Assembly (NCBI RefSeq): GCF_000423445.1
Contig: NZ_AUHZ01000015.1
Coordinates: 1-64,000, forward strand
Direction: 5' to 3'
Length of the DNA stretch: 64,000 nucleotides
Origin: Acidipropionibacterium thoenii DSM 20276
GTDB lineage: Bacteria; Actinomycetota; Actinomycetes; Propionibacteriales; Propionibacteriaceae
Shown: one piece after another, positions 12,674 to 20,181 of the stretch
Position numbering within the stretch: the first letter of the stretch is position 1
Layout of the letters: every line of letters starts with the position of its first letter
Made by a program: the position numbers and the translations under genes
Notes under the pieces: generated by a model
Seen by the model: the letters and a program-made list of their open reading frames with translations, nothing else
Databases searched by the model: none
What the model was told of the DNA's origin: nothing

Positions 12674-13413
12674 GCGACGAGCTGCACGAGGGCATACGAC
12701 TTCAGAAGGTGCTCGCCCAGGCGGGAGTGGCCTCCCGGCGGGCGGCCGAGGAGATGATCGACGAGGGCCGGGTCGAGGTCAATGGCGAGATCATCATCAC
12801 CCAGGGCCGCCGTGTCGACCCCGAGCACGATGAGATCCGCGTCGACGGGTCGCGGATCCCCACCGCACGGCGTCACCTCTACTACGTGCTCAACAAGCCC
12901 CGTGGTGTCGTCTCCACGATGGATGACCCCGACGGACGGCCCTGTCTGGCCGATCTGGAGGGGGTACCCCACAATGAGCGACTGTTCCATGTCGGGAGGC
13001 TGGACACCGAGACCGAGGGTCTCATCCTGCTCACCAATGACGGCGAGTTCGGCCATCGGATGTCCCACCCCTCCTACAAGGTGCTCAAGAGCTACCTGGC
13101 CGAGGTGGAGGGTCACGTCGACGACAAGGTGATCCGGCGGCTGGCCAAGGGGCTCACCCTGGATGACGGTCCGGTCAAGCCCGACTCGGTGCGGCTGGTG
13201 CAGGCCTCCGAGACGAAGTCCCTGGTGGAGGTGAGCCTGCACGAGGGCCGCAACCGGATCGTGAGGCGAATGATGGACTCGGTGGCCCATCCGGTGCGCA
13301 AGCTCTCGCGCACCGCGATCGGGCCTGTGCGGGTCGGACGGCTCGGGGTCGGCGACATGCGCCCGTTGAGCCGCGAGGAGCTGGGCAAGCTGTTCGACAT
13401 CGTGGACCTGTGA
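12670..13413 (+). CDS. rluB: rRNA pseudouridine synthase (RluB/RsuA family)
   Basis: This enzyme isomerises a uridine in ribosomal RNA. The 247-residue protein has an N-terminal S4 domain (IRLQKVLAQAGVASRRAAEE). The RsuA/RluB catalytic core follows, with GRLDTETEGLILLTNDGEF containing the catalytic Asp and EGRNRIVRRMM near the end. The choice between RluB and RsuA rests on length and the actinobacterial context after parA; exact site specificity is not certain. It overlaps the preceding RHH-like gene by four bases. Confidence 0.9.
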   Translation: MSDELHEGIRLQKVLAQAGVASRRAAEEMIDEGRVEVNGEIIITQGRRVDPEHDEIRVDGSRIPTARRHLYYVLNKPRGVVSTMDDPDGRPCLADLEGVPHNERLFHVGRLDTETEGLILLTNDGEFGHRMSHPSYKVLKSYLAEVEGHVDDKVIRRLAKGLTLDDGPVKPDSVRLVQASETKSLVEVSLHEGRNRIVRRMMDSVAHPVRKLSRTAIGPVRVGRLGVGDMRPLSREELGKLFDIVDL

Positions 13414-13486
13414 GAGCGGTGGACCTGTGAGAGTTGTGGACCTGCCCGATGTGGACGCTCCCCGGGGCTCGGGTAACGTGCATCGG

Positions 13487-14542
13487 GTGATCTCTCGCGT
13501 TCTCCGTACCCGTGGCAACAGGGCAGCCGGGTTGGCTGCCGTGGCAGTGGTGGCCGCCCTCAGCCTGACCGCCTGCAACTCGACCGACTCCTCCAGTGGG
13601 TCGACGCCGTCCCCCTCGGTCAGCTCGGCCGCCCCCAGCTCGGCCACCCCGTCGGCCTCGGCGACCCCCAGCGCCTCGGCGACCCCGACCACTCCGGCCA
13701 CCGTCATCACCAGCCTGGACGCGATCACCGTGACGGGGGCGGCCGGCAAGTCCCCGACCGTCACCGCGAAATGGCCCATCCGGATCGCCAAGACCACCTC
13801 CAAGGTGCTGACCGCGGGATCGGGCATCGCCCTGCAGGCCGATTCCACGGTGCGCATCAACTACGTGGGCATCAACGCCCGCACCGGAAAGACCTTCGAC
13901 TCCAGCTTCACCCGCGGCGCCTCGGCGACCTTCTCGCTGAGCCAGGTCGTGGCCGGCTTCCAGAAGGGCCTGATCGGCCACAAGGTCGGCGACCGGGTGC
14001 TCATCATGATGCCCGGCTCCGACGCCTATGACTCACAGGGCGGCAACGAGCAGGCCGGCATCGCGAAGGGCGACTCGCTGGTCTTCGTGGTCGACATCCT
14101 GGCGGCCTCCTATCCCACCGCCACCGGCACCGCTGTGACTCCGGCGGCTGGACTGCCGACCGTCACCGTCAAGAACAACATCCCGACGGTGACCATCGGA
14201 AAAGCCGCCAAGCCCAGCACACTGGTCACCCAGACTCTCATCAAGGGCCCCGGAGCCAAGGTCACCGCCACTGACGGTATCCAGGTGCGGTATCGCAGCT
14301 GGGCCTGGTCCAACGGCAAGATGATCGAGGACGGGTTCAGCGGCGAGGCCGTCACCGGAGAGATGTCCGGTGTCATCGAGGGTTGGCGCAAGGGTCTGGT
14401 GGGTCAGACCGTCGGCTCCCGGGTGATGCTCATCGTGCCCCCCTCGATGGCCTATCCGCAGGGCAATGCAACGCCGTCGATCGCCAAGAACGAGACCCTG
14501 GTCTACGTCGTCGACATCCTGTACGCCGAGTCCGCCCAGTAG
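13487..14542 (+). CDS. Secreted lipoprotein with two FKBP-type prolyl isomerase domains
   Basis: The GTG at 13487 lies seven bases after a -10 box TAACGT (13474-13479), giving a 351-residue leaderless product. A signal peptide with lipobox LTAC puts Cys at about residue 27, so it is an outer-face lipoprotein. A Ser/Ala/Thr/Pro-rich linker with SASATP repeats follows. Two FKBP domains come next: about residues 115-205 (VRINYVGINARTGKTFDSS, VGDRVLIMMP) and 255-350 (VGSRVMLIVPPSMAYPQG). The second keeps PPSMAYP-type active-site sequence and the first is more divergent. It probably folds exported proteins. Confidence 0.88.
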   Translation: MISRVLRTRGNRAAGLAAVAVVAALSLTACNSTDSSSGSTPSPSVSSAAPSSATPSASATPSASATPTTPATVITSLDAITVTGAAGKSPTVTAKWPIRIAKTTSKVLTAGSGIALQADSTVRINYVGINARTGKTFDSSFTRGASATFSLSQVVAGFQKGLIGHKVGDRVLIMMPGSDAYDSQGGNEQAGIAKGDSLVFVVDILAASYPTATGTAVTPAAGLPTVTVKNNIPTVTIGKAAKPSTLVTQTLIKGPGAKVTATDGIQVRYRSWAWSNGKMIEDGFSGEAVTGEMSGVIEGWRKGLVGQTVGSRVMLIVPPSMAYPQGNATPSIAKNETLVYVVDILYAESAQ

Positions 14543-14556
14543 TCCCCCCGGGGGGC

Positions 14557-15582
14557 TCAGTGATCGGCGTGCAGTTCGGTGTCCGACCACCAACCCTGCG
14601 GGCCCGCCAGTGGTCCGGCGTCCAGCGGGGTCTGTGCGGCAGCCGGGTCCGGAGGGGTCAGCGCCAGGTCGATCCGGGGGTCGGGGGCCAGCAGTTCGTC
14701 GAGCCGGTCCACCTCGGGCAACCCCAGTGAGCGGCACAGCAGCCTTCTCAGCTGTGGGACGCCGATCCCGGCCTCGGCCAGCTCGGCCAACCCTGCGGAA
14801 CCGAGTGACCCCGGGGTCCTGGCGGACTTGGCCAGCCGCCGGCCGGCCGGTCCGGTGACCAGGCCGGTGTGGGCATAGCCGGGCACCGGCATCCCCAGCA
14901 ACCCTGCGATCACCGCCTGGCGCGGCGCCGAGGGCCACAGGTCGCGGGCCCGCACCACCTGATCAACCCCTTGGAGACCGTCGTCGACGACCACCGCCAA
15001 GTTGTAGGCCGGAGTCCCGTCATTGCGCCGCAGCACGACGTCGTCGACCCTGCCACGCTGGCGACCGCGGGCCAGATCGGTGACCGCACAGCTGTCGACA
15101 GTGGTCCTGAGTCGAAGGGCCGGCGGCCGGGAGGAGGATCGTGCGGTCCGCTCGGCGGCCGTCAGATCGCGGCAGGTGCCGGGGTAGGGCTGCCAGTCGC
15201 CCTCCCCGGACTGCGGATTGCCGTCAGGTGCCTGGCTGGCCGCGGCGATCTCCCGACGGGTGCAGAAACAGGGATAGCTGTCGAGCCGGGAGATCATCTC
15301 GGCGTAGATCTCCAGGCGCTGGGACTGCCGGATCACCGGGGGGTCCCAGTCCAGCCCCAGCGCCTCCAGATCGGCCAGCTGCCGGCCGGCGATATCGCCG
15401 GCGGCCGCCACCCTGGCCTGGTCGAGATCCTCGATGCGGACCACGAATCCGCGTCCGGACCTGCGGGCCAGCAGCCAGGCCGCCAGCGCGGTGCGCAGAT
15501 TGCCCAGATGCAGGGCCGAGGTGGGGGAGGGGGCGAACCGGCCGCGTCCCGGATCGCCGGGGGTCCGATACGGGTAGTTCAT
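14557..15582 (-). CDS. gluQ: Glutamyl-Q tRNA(Asp) synthetase
   Basis: GluQ-RS transfers glutamate to queuosine in tRNA-Asp and resembles the catalytic half of GltX. At 341 residues it lacks an anticodon-binding domain. The HIGH-like signature is SALHLGNLRTA, the KMSKS-like motif is RRLAKSARTPGSL, and zinc ligands are likely in YPCFCTRRE and YPGTC. The ATG at 15582 lies seven bases after TACAGT (15595-15590 on the minus strand), suggesting a leaderless mRNA; a GTG three codons earlier overlaps that box. It converges with the FKBP gene. Confidence 0.9.
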   Translation of the reverse strand: MNYPYRTPGDPGRGRFAPSPTSALHLGNLRTALAAWLLARRSGRGFVVRIEDLDQARVAAAGDIAGRQLADLEALGLDWDPPVIRQSQRLEIYAEMISRLDSYPCFCTRREIAAASQAPDGNPQSGEGDWQPYPGTCRDLTAAERTARSSSRPPALRLRTTVDSCAVTDLARGRQRGRVDDVVLRRNDGTPAYNLAVVVDDGLQGVDQVVRARDLWPSAPRQAVIAGLLGMPVPGYAHTGLVTGPAGRRLAKSARTPGSLGSAGLAELAEAGIGVPQLRRLLCRSLGLPEVDRLDELLAPDPRIDLALTPPDPAAAQTPLDAGPLAGPQGWWSDTELHADH

Positions 15583-15668
15583 GCTGGTCACTGTAGAGGC
15601 GCCGCTGGGCGGCTGGCAGTAGGCTGTGGGGTCGCGGCCACCATCGAGGCTCGTACCGGGAGGTGCTC

Positions 15669-16697
15669 ATGTCGTCACGTCGTTCCGAACGGCTGGTGAA
15701 CCTGGTCATCGCCCTGCTGGTGACCGATCGGCCGCTGACCCGTGCCGAGCTGCAGGCCACCATCGTCGACTATCGGGGTAAGTCGGTGGCCGCCTTCGAG
15801 CGGATCTTCGAGCGCGACAAGGACGAACTGCGCAACCAGGGCATCGACGTCCGTGCCGTCGACATCGACTCCTACTTCGGCCATGAGGTCGGCTACCGGA
15901 TCCCCCGATCGGATTTCGAGCTGCCAGCGGTGCAGTTCAGCCAGGCCGAGGCCGACGCACTGGGGATGGCCGCCAGGGTCTGGCGGGACAAGGTTCTCGA
16001 CGAGTCCTCCGCCTCGGCACTGACCAAGCTTCGGGCCGCCGGGGTCGAGCCCGATACCGAGGCCGGGATCTCCACCCAGGTGTCCTCGGGCCCCGACCAG
16101 ACCGGCTTCCCGGAGTTGTGGCGTGCCACCTTGTCGGCGACTCCGGTGCGGTTCGGCTACCGGGATGCCATCGAACGTCACGTCGAGCCGTGGCGCCTGG
16201 TGCTGCGCAGGGGCCACTGGTATCTGCTGGGCTTCGACCGTGACAGGCGGGACGCCAGGATCTTCCGGCTCTCGCGGATCAGTTCGCCGGTCGTCGAGGA
16301 GGGCCAGCCAGGATCGGTGAGCAGACCCGACCCCGAGGTCGTCCAGGGTCATCTCAGCCGCCTGGAGCCCCCGCCGGCAGAACCGGTCCCCGCCCTGATC
16401 GCCCACCACCACGGCCTGCGGATGCCCGGCCCTGCGGTGCCGGCCGAGCTGCCGACGGATCTGCCCGAGGGGGTCGGGCTCCCGGCGGACTTCGTCGCCG
16501 AGACGGTGGTCTTCGCCGGGATGGATCAGCTGGTGACGTTCCTCCTGCAGTCCGGTGGCAGGGCCGTGCTGGTGGCCCCCGACCGGGCCCGCCAGGCGCT
16601 GGCGCAACGAGTCGTGGCGATCGACGCGAGGTCCTGGAGCCATCGGCGCTCACCGGCCGCCGGCCGGCCGGAGTCGGAAGGGGCCTCACCATGGTGA
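15669..16697 (+). CDS. pafB: WYL-domain transcription regulator PafB
   Basis: PafB, with PafC, activates the SOS-independent DNA damage response in actinobacteria. The 342-residue protein has an N-terminal winged helix (RLVNLVIALLVTDRPLTRAEL) and a middle WYL domain (VRFGYRDAIERHVEPWRLVL, WYLLGFDRDR). A C-terminal extension follows. The ATG at 15669 has an upstream GGGAGG at 15659-15664, and a TAGGCT -10 box is at 15620-15625. It overlaps pafC by seven bases. The following tatA, tatC and helY match the order in mycobacteria. Confidence 0.9.
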   Translation: MSSRRSERLVNLVIALLVTDRPLTRAELQATIVDYRGKSVAAFERIFERDKDELRNQGIDVRAVDIDSYFGHEVGYRIPRSDFELPAVQFSQAEADALGMAARVWRDKVLDESSASALTKLRAAGVEPDTEAGISTQVSSGPDQTGFPELWRATLSATPVRFGYRDAIERHVEPWRLVLRRGHWYLLGFDRDRRDARIFRLSRISSPVVEEGQPGSVSRPDPEVVQGHLSRLEPPPAEPVPALIAHHHGLRMPGPAVPAELPTDLPEGVGLPADFVAETVVFAGMDQLVTFLLQSGGRAVLVAPDRARQALAQRVVAIDARSWSHRRSPAAGRPESEGASPW

Positions 16698-17662
16698 CGC
16701 ACTCCCAGGCCGAGGTCACCCGGCTGCTGTCACTGGTGCCCTATCTTCGCGCCCACCCCGGGGTGCCGCTGACCCGGGTCGCCGAGGTCTTCGGGGTGTC
16801 CCCCTCCCGGATCGTCGCAGATCTCAAGACGCTGTGGATGTGCGGACTTCCCGGCGGGTTGCCCGACGACCTCATCGACATCGACATGGATGCCGTCGAC
16901 GACGAGGGGACCGTCACGATCGACAATGCCGATGTGCTGCCCCGTCCGATGCGCCTGACCCCCGACGAGGCCTGGTCCCTGCTGGCCGCACTCCAGGTGG
17001 TCGGCGACCTGGCCGACCCCTCGGTGCGCCCTGCCGTCGGCTCCGCCTCGGCCACCCTGCGCACCGTGATACCCCAGATCGGGCCCGATCCGATCCAGGC
17101 CAGCACCGGCGCGGGATCGGACCGGCGCAGGGAGTGGTTCGCCCGGGCGATCGCCGAGGTATGGCGGCTCAAACTGGTGCACCGGCGTCAGCAAGCCGCC
17201 CAGACCACCAACCCGACCGTCGACCCGGTGCGGGTCGAGGTCCGCGATGGTCACAGCTATCTGTTGGGCTGGTCCCTGGACCGCAAGGCCTGGCGGAGTT
17301 GGCGGCTGGATCGCATCGAGCGGGCCGATCAGGTCGGGACGGCGACCAGTCACGGGGAGCCGCCGGCGGAGCTCGACTGGTTCTCTGACCTGCCCGCCTC
17401 CGACGAGGTCACCCTGACGCTGGCGCCCTCGGCCGGGTGGGTGGCCGAGTACCATCCGACCCGCAAGGTCGAGAGGACCGCCGAGGGCTGGAGGGTGACC
17501 TTCGCCGTCGCCTCGCAGGGCTGGCTGGCCGACCTGCTGCTGGCCCTGGGTCCCGAGGTCTACGCGGTGGACCCCCCGCAGGCTGCCGGGCGGGCGGCCG
17601 AGCTGCTGCGCCGGGCTGCGACGGCCAATGGGCTGGCCACCCCGGCCGGGCAGGGTGAGTGA
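16691..17662 (+). CDS. pafC: WYL-domain transcription regulator PafC
   Basis: The partner of PafB, 323 residues, with the same plan: an N-terminal winged helix (TRLLSLVPYLRAHPGVPLTR, SPSRIVADLKTLW) and a WYL domain (RDGHSYLLGWSLDRKAWRSW). A C-terminal WCX-like part follows. PafB and PafC act together as a complex in mycobacteria. The overlap with pafB by seven bases and with the next small gene by four indicates one operon. Confidence 0.9.
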   Translation: MVTHSQAEVTRLLSLVPYLRAHPGVPLTRVAEVFGVSPSRIVADLKTLWMCGLPGGLPDDLIDIDMDAVDDEGTVTIDNADVLPRPMRLTPDEAWSLLAALQVVGDLADPSVRPAVGSASATLRTVIPQIGPDPIQASTGAGSDRRREWFARAIAEVWRLKLVHRRQQAAQTTNPTVDPVRVEVRDGHSYLLGWSLDRKAWRSWRLDRIERADQVGTATSHGEPPAELDWFSDLPASDEVTLTLAPSAGWVAEYHPTRKVERTAEGWRVTFAVASQGWLADLLLALGPEVYAVDPPQAAGRAAELLRRAATANGLATPAGQGE

Positions 17663-17883
17663 TGATGTGGTGGCTGTGGGTGCTGATCCTGGCCCTGGTG
17701 GGCGGTCTGGTGCTGACCTGCTGGGGGCTGTGGTGGCTGTGGCACAAGGTGACCGGTCTCGGATCTGATCTGGACGGCGTCCTGAAGCGCCTGGACGACC
17801 TCGGTGAGGTGCTCGACCAGCTCGACCTGGAGCCCCTGGACGAGGGCACTTCGCCCCGGGGTGGCAAGGGTCGGGCGTGGTAG
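17659..17883 (+). CDS. Small single-pass membrane protein of unknown function
   Basis: A 74-residue protein with one Trp- and Leu-rich transmembrane segment at residues 3-29 and a soluble C-terminus. The latter has a heptad-like acidic stretch (LDGVLKRLDDLGEVLDQLDL) that may form a coiled coil. The first ATG overlaps the pafC stop. It lies between pafC and tatA, where related genomes often carry a small membrane protein, but I recognise no family. Confidence 0.7.
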   Translation: MMMWWLWVLILALVGGLVLTCWGLWWLWHKVTGLGSDLDGVLKRLDDLGEVLDQLDLEPLDEGTSPRGGKGRAW

Positions 17884-17885
17884 CC
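17880..17885 (+). promoter_or_regulatory. tatAC promoter, -10 TAGCCT
   Basis: TAGCCT overlaps the end of the small membrane gene. Transcription from about 17892 would give a leader of some 67 bases before tatA, whose ATG has a ribosome site GAAAGG at 17944-17949. Confidence 0.4.
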
Positions 17886-17958
17886 TGAACTGCGATGTCG
17901 ACCCGCGATGAAGGTCAACGCGGGCCCCAGACGTCCAATGCCAGAAAGGTTGTCAGCA

Positions 17959-18222
17959 ATGGCTCCAGAGCTGATTCTCATCAATGAGATATCAATCATC
18001 ATCGTCATCGTTCTCGCCCTGGTGCTGTTCGGCGGATCGCGGATCGCCGGCGTCGGCAAGGGTGCCGGTCGAGCCATTCGCGAGTTCAAGGAGGAGACCA
18101 AGAGCCTGGACGGGGACAAGAAGTCCGACCAGACCACGACCTCCACTCCTGCGGTGGCCGATCCGGTCGTCACCGACCCGCCCGTCAGCAATCCCACCGA
18201 CGCCCAGACCAAGGCGGAGTGA
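17959..18222 (+). CDS. tatA: Sec-independent translocase protein TatA
   Basis: TatA forms the protein-conducting part of the twin-arginine pathway. This 87-residue protein has one transmembrane segment (ISIIIVIVLALVLFGGSRI), the conserved FG hinge, and an amphipathic helix (KGAGRAIREFKEET), then an acidic/polar tail. The ATG at 17959 is chosen because it directly precedes the family N-terminus and has an upstream GAAAGG; an ATG at 17908 would add 17 foreign residues. tatC follows 29 bases downstream. Confidence 0.9.
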   Translation: MAPELILINEISIIIVIVLALVLFGGSRIAGVGKGAGRAIREFKEETKSLDGDKKSDQTTTSTPAVADPVVTDPPVSNPTDAQTKAE

Positions 18223-18251
18223 CGCTCCGGGTCTGAACCGGACAGGTCTTC

Positions 18252-19157
18252 ATGAGCATCGACACCAGTCGCAGTGTCACCGAGGGTGACCTCGCACAGG
18301 CGCAGCAGCCCCGTCAGCCGGGGCGCTTCGCCTGGCTCCGTCCGCCCCAGGGCGGCGAGGGCGGGACGATGTCGCTGCTGGACCATCTCGCAGAGTTGCG
18401 CTACCGGGTGGTCTTCTCCCTGGTGGCGGTGATCGTCACCAGCTCGATCGCCTTCGTCTTCTACCGGCCTCTGGTCGAAGTGGTGATGTGGCCCTACCAG
18501 CGGGCCAGCGAGGCCATCATGGCCAAGAACCCGGAGGCCCATCTGCAGGTCGTCAACACCGGCGTCACCGCGCCGTTCATGTTGAACCTGCGGATCGCGG
18601 TGCTGGTCGGGCTGATCGCCGCCTGTCCGATCTGGCTCTACCAGCTGTGGGCCTTCATCGTCCCCGGTCTGGTCGTCAAGGAGAAGCGCTGGGCGATCCG
18701 TTTCCTGGGGGCAGCGGTGCCACTGTTCCTGATCGGCTCGGCGCTGGGCTACTGGGTGATGCCGAAGGCCATCGCGATGATGCTGAACTTCACCCCCAAC
18801 GGGATGGGCATCACCAACCTGCTCGACATGAATGCCTTCCTCGATCTGGAGCTGAGGCTCATCCTGCTGTTCGGTTGCAGCTTCCTGCTGCCCGTGGTGC
18901 TGGTGATCCTCAACATGGTCGGGGTCCTCAAGGCCACCCAGTTGGCGTCCGCCCGGAAGTGGGCGATCTTCGGCTTCTTCGTGCTGGGGGCGTTCGCCAA
19001 CCCGGCTGGCGACCCGATCTCGATGTCGGCTCTGGCAGTGCCGCTGACGGTGATGTACTTCGTCGCCGAGCTGATCTGCCGGGCCCACGACAAGAAGGCC
19101 GCTGCCAACGAGTCGCTGGGCATCAACCCCGACGAGTTCAAACTCGACATCGAGTGA
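18252..19157 (+). CDS. tatC: Sec-independent translocase protein TatC
   Basis: TatC recognises twin-arginine signal peptides. The 301-residue protein has the conserved N-terminal SLLDHLAELRYRV and six transmembrane segments between about residues 55 and 265. Conserved Phe and Glu residues of the family are in VTAPFMLNLR and MNAFLDLELRLILLFG. The first 38 residues are a soluble extension. It follows tatA by 29 bases and overlaps the start of the interrupted kinase gene by four. Confidence 0.95.
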   Translation: MSIDTSRSVTEGDLAQAQQPRQPGRFAWLRPPQGGEGGTMSLLDHLAELRYRVVFSLVAVIVTSSIAFVFYRPLVEVVMWPYQRASEAIMAKNPEAHLQVVNTGVTAPFMLNLRIAVLVGLIAACPIWLYQLWAFIVPGLVVKEKRWAIRFLGAAVPLFLIGSALGYWVMPKAIAMMLNFTPNGMGITNLLDMNAFLDLELRLILLFGCSFLLPVVLVILNMVGVLKATQLASARKWAIFGFFVLGAFANPAGDPISMSALAVPLTVMYFVAELICRAHDKKAAANESLGINPDEFKLDIE

Positions 19158-20152
19158 GCGAGACCGGCCGGTGGCCGGTGCCCGCACGGGAGCGGCCCGG
19201 CACCCTCACCCTGGTCGTCAATCCCACCTCCGGTGGTGGTGCTGCCCGCAGGCTGGCCCCGCTGGTCGCCGGGCGGCTGTCGGCACAGCTGCCCGACACC
19301 GCGCTACGCACCATCCTCAGCGAATCGATGGGCCACGCGCACCAGGTGATGGTCGAGGCGGTCGCGCGCGCCCGTGCCGACCCCAACTCCGGGCCCCACA
19401 ACCTGGTCGTGATGGGTGGTGACGGGATGAGCCACCTCGGCCTGAACGCTGCGGCCGACAGCCCGGTGCGGCTCGGCATCGTGCCGGCCGGCACCGGAAA
19501 TGACTTCTGCCGTTGAGTCGGACTGCCGCGCCGGATGGACCGCGCCATCGAGGCCATCGTCTCGGGCCGGGTCGCCGACATTGATCTGGCCCAGGCGACA
19601 GGACCTCTGCACCACGTCTGCGGAACGGGGCAGGCCGAGGCCAGGTGGTTGGGATCGGTGCTGTCGAGTGGGTACGACGCCCGGGTCAACCGGCGTGCCA
19701 ACGCGTTGCCGGTCCGCTTCGGGGCGGCCTCCTACGGTTATGTCGCGCTGGCGGAGCTGGCCCGCTTCACCCCGCTGCGCTACCGACTGGTCATCGACGG
19801 CCGGGCCCGCGAGCTGGACGCCATGCTGGTGGCGGTGGGCAATGCCGGCTGGATCGGGGGCGGGATGCGGATCTGTCCGCGTGCCCAGGTACGGGACGGA
19901 ATGCTCGACATCACCATCATTCATCCGGTGAGCCGCAAGATCCTGCTGGCCGCCCTGGCCACTGTGTACACCGGTGCTTTCGCCAGGCTGCCCTTCGTGG
20001 AGCTGCTGCGAGCCCGCACCGTCACCATCGACGGGGAGAGCCCGGCAGACGGGCAGGAACTGTTCGCGATGGCCGACGGCGAGGAGTTCGGCGACCTGCC
20101 GATCACCGTGACCTGCCGGCCCCGGGCCCTGCACCTGCTCGGCGTCTCCTGA
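19154..20152 (+). pseudogene. Diacylglycerol kinase family gene interrupted by an in-frame TGA
   Basis: The gene starts at a GTG overlapping tatC. It encodes the N-terminal catalytic half of a DagK/YegS lipid kinase, with [25 protein letters not shown] and IVPAGTGNDF. After 120 codons, at 19514-19516, there is a TGA. The reading continues in the same frame (VGLPRRMDRAIEAI) to the normal C-terminus at 20152, so a single base change rather than a frameshift explains the break. The intact product would be about 332 residues. An ATG at 19535 could restart translation but has no ribosome site, and the C-terminal piece lacks the GGDG loop. A sequencing error is possible. Confidence 0.85.
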
Positions 20153-20168
20153 ACATCGCCTCCTGAAC

Positions 20169-20174
20169 TAGGTT
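20169..20174 (+). promoter_or_regulatory. Leaderless promoter of helY, -10 TAGGTT
   Basis: TAGGTT ends seven bases before the ATG at 20182, with no ribosome site between. The in-frame TTG at 20173 falls inside the box and is therefore an unlikely start. Confidence 0.55.
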
Positions 20175-20181
20175 GGGGCCC

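Noticed and set aside
14543-14556. Terminator CCCCCCGGGGGG between FKBP gene and gluQ
   Set aside because: The palindrome has no loop and no T run; with 14 bases between convergent genes it is only a possible weak pause site.
19500-19540. Selenocysteine at the dagK TGA
   Set aside because: No SECIS-like hairpin is evident just after the TGA, and this family has no conserved Cys or Sec at this position.
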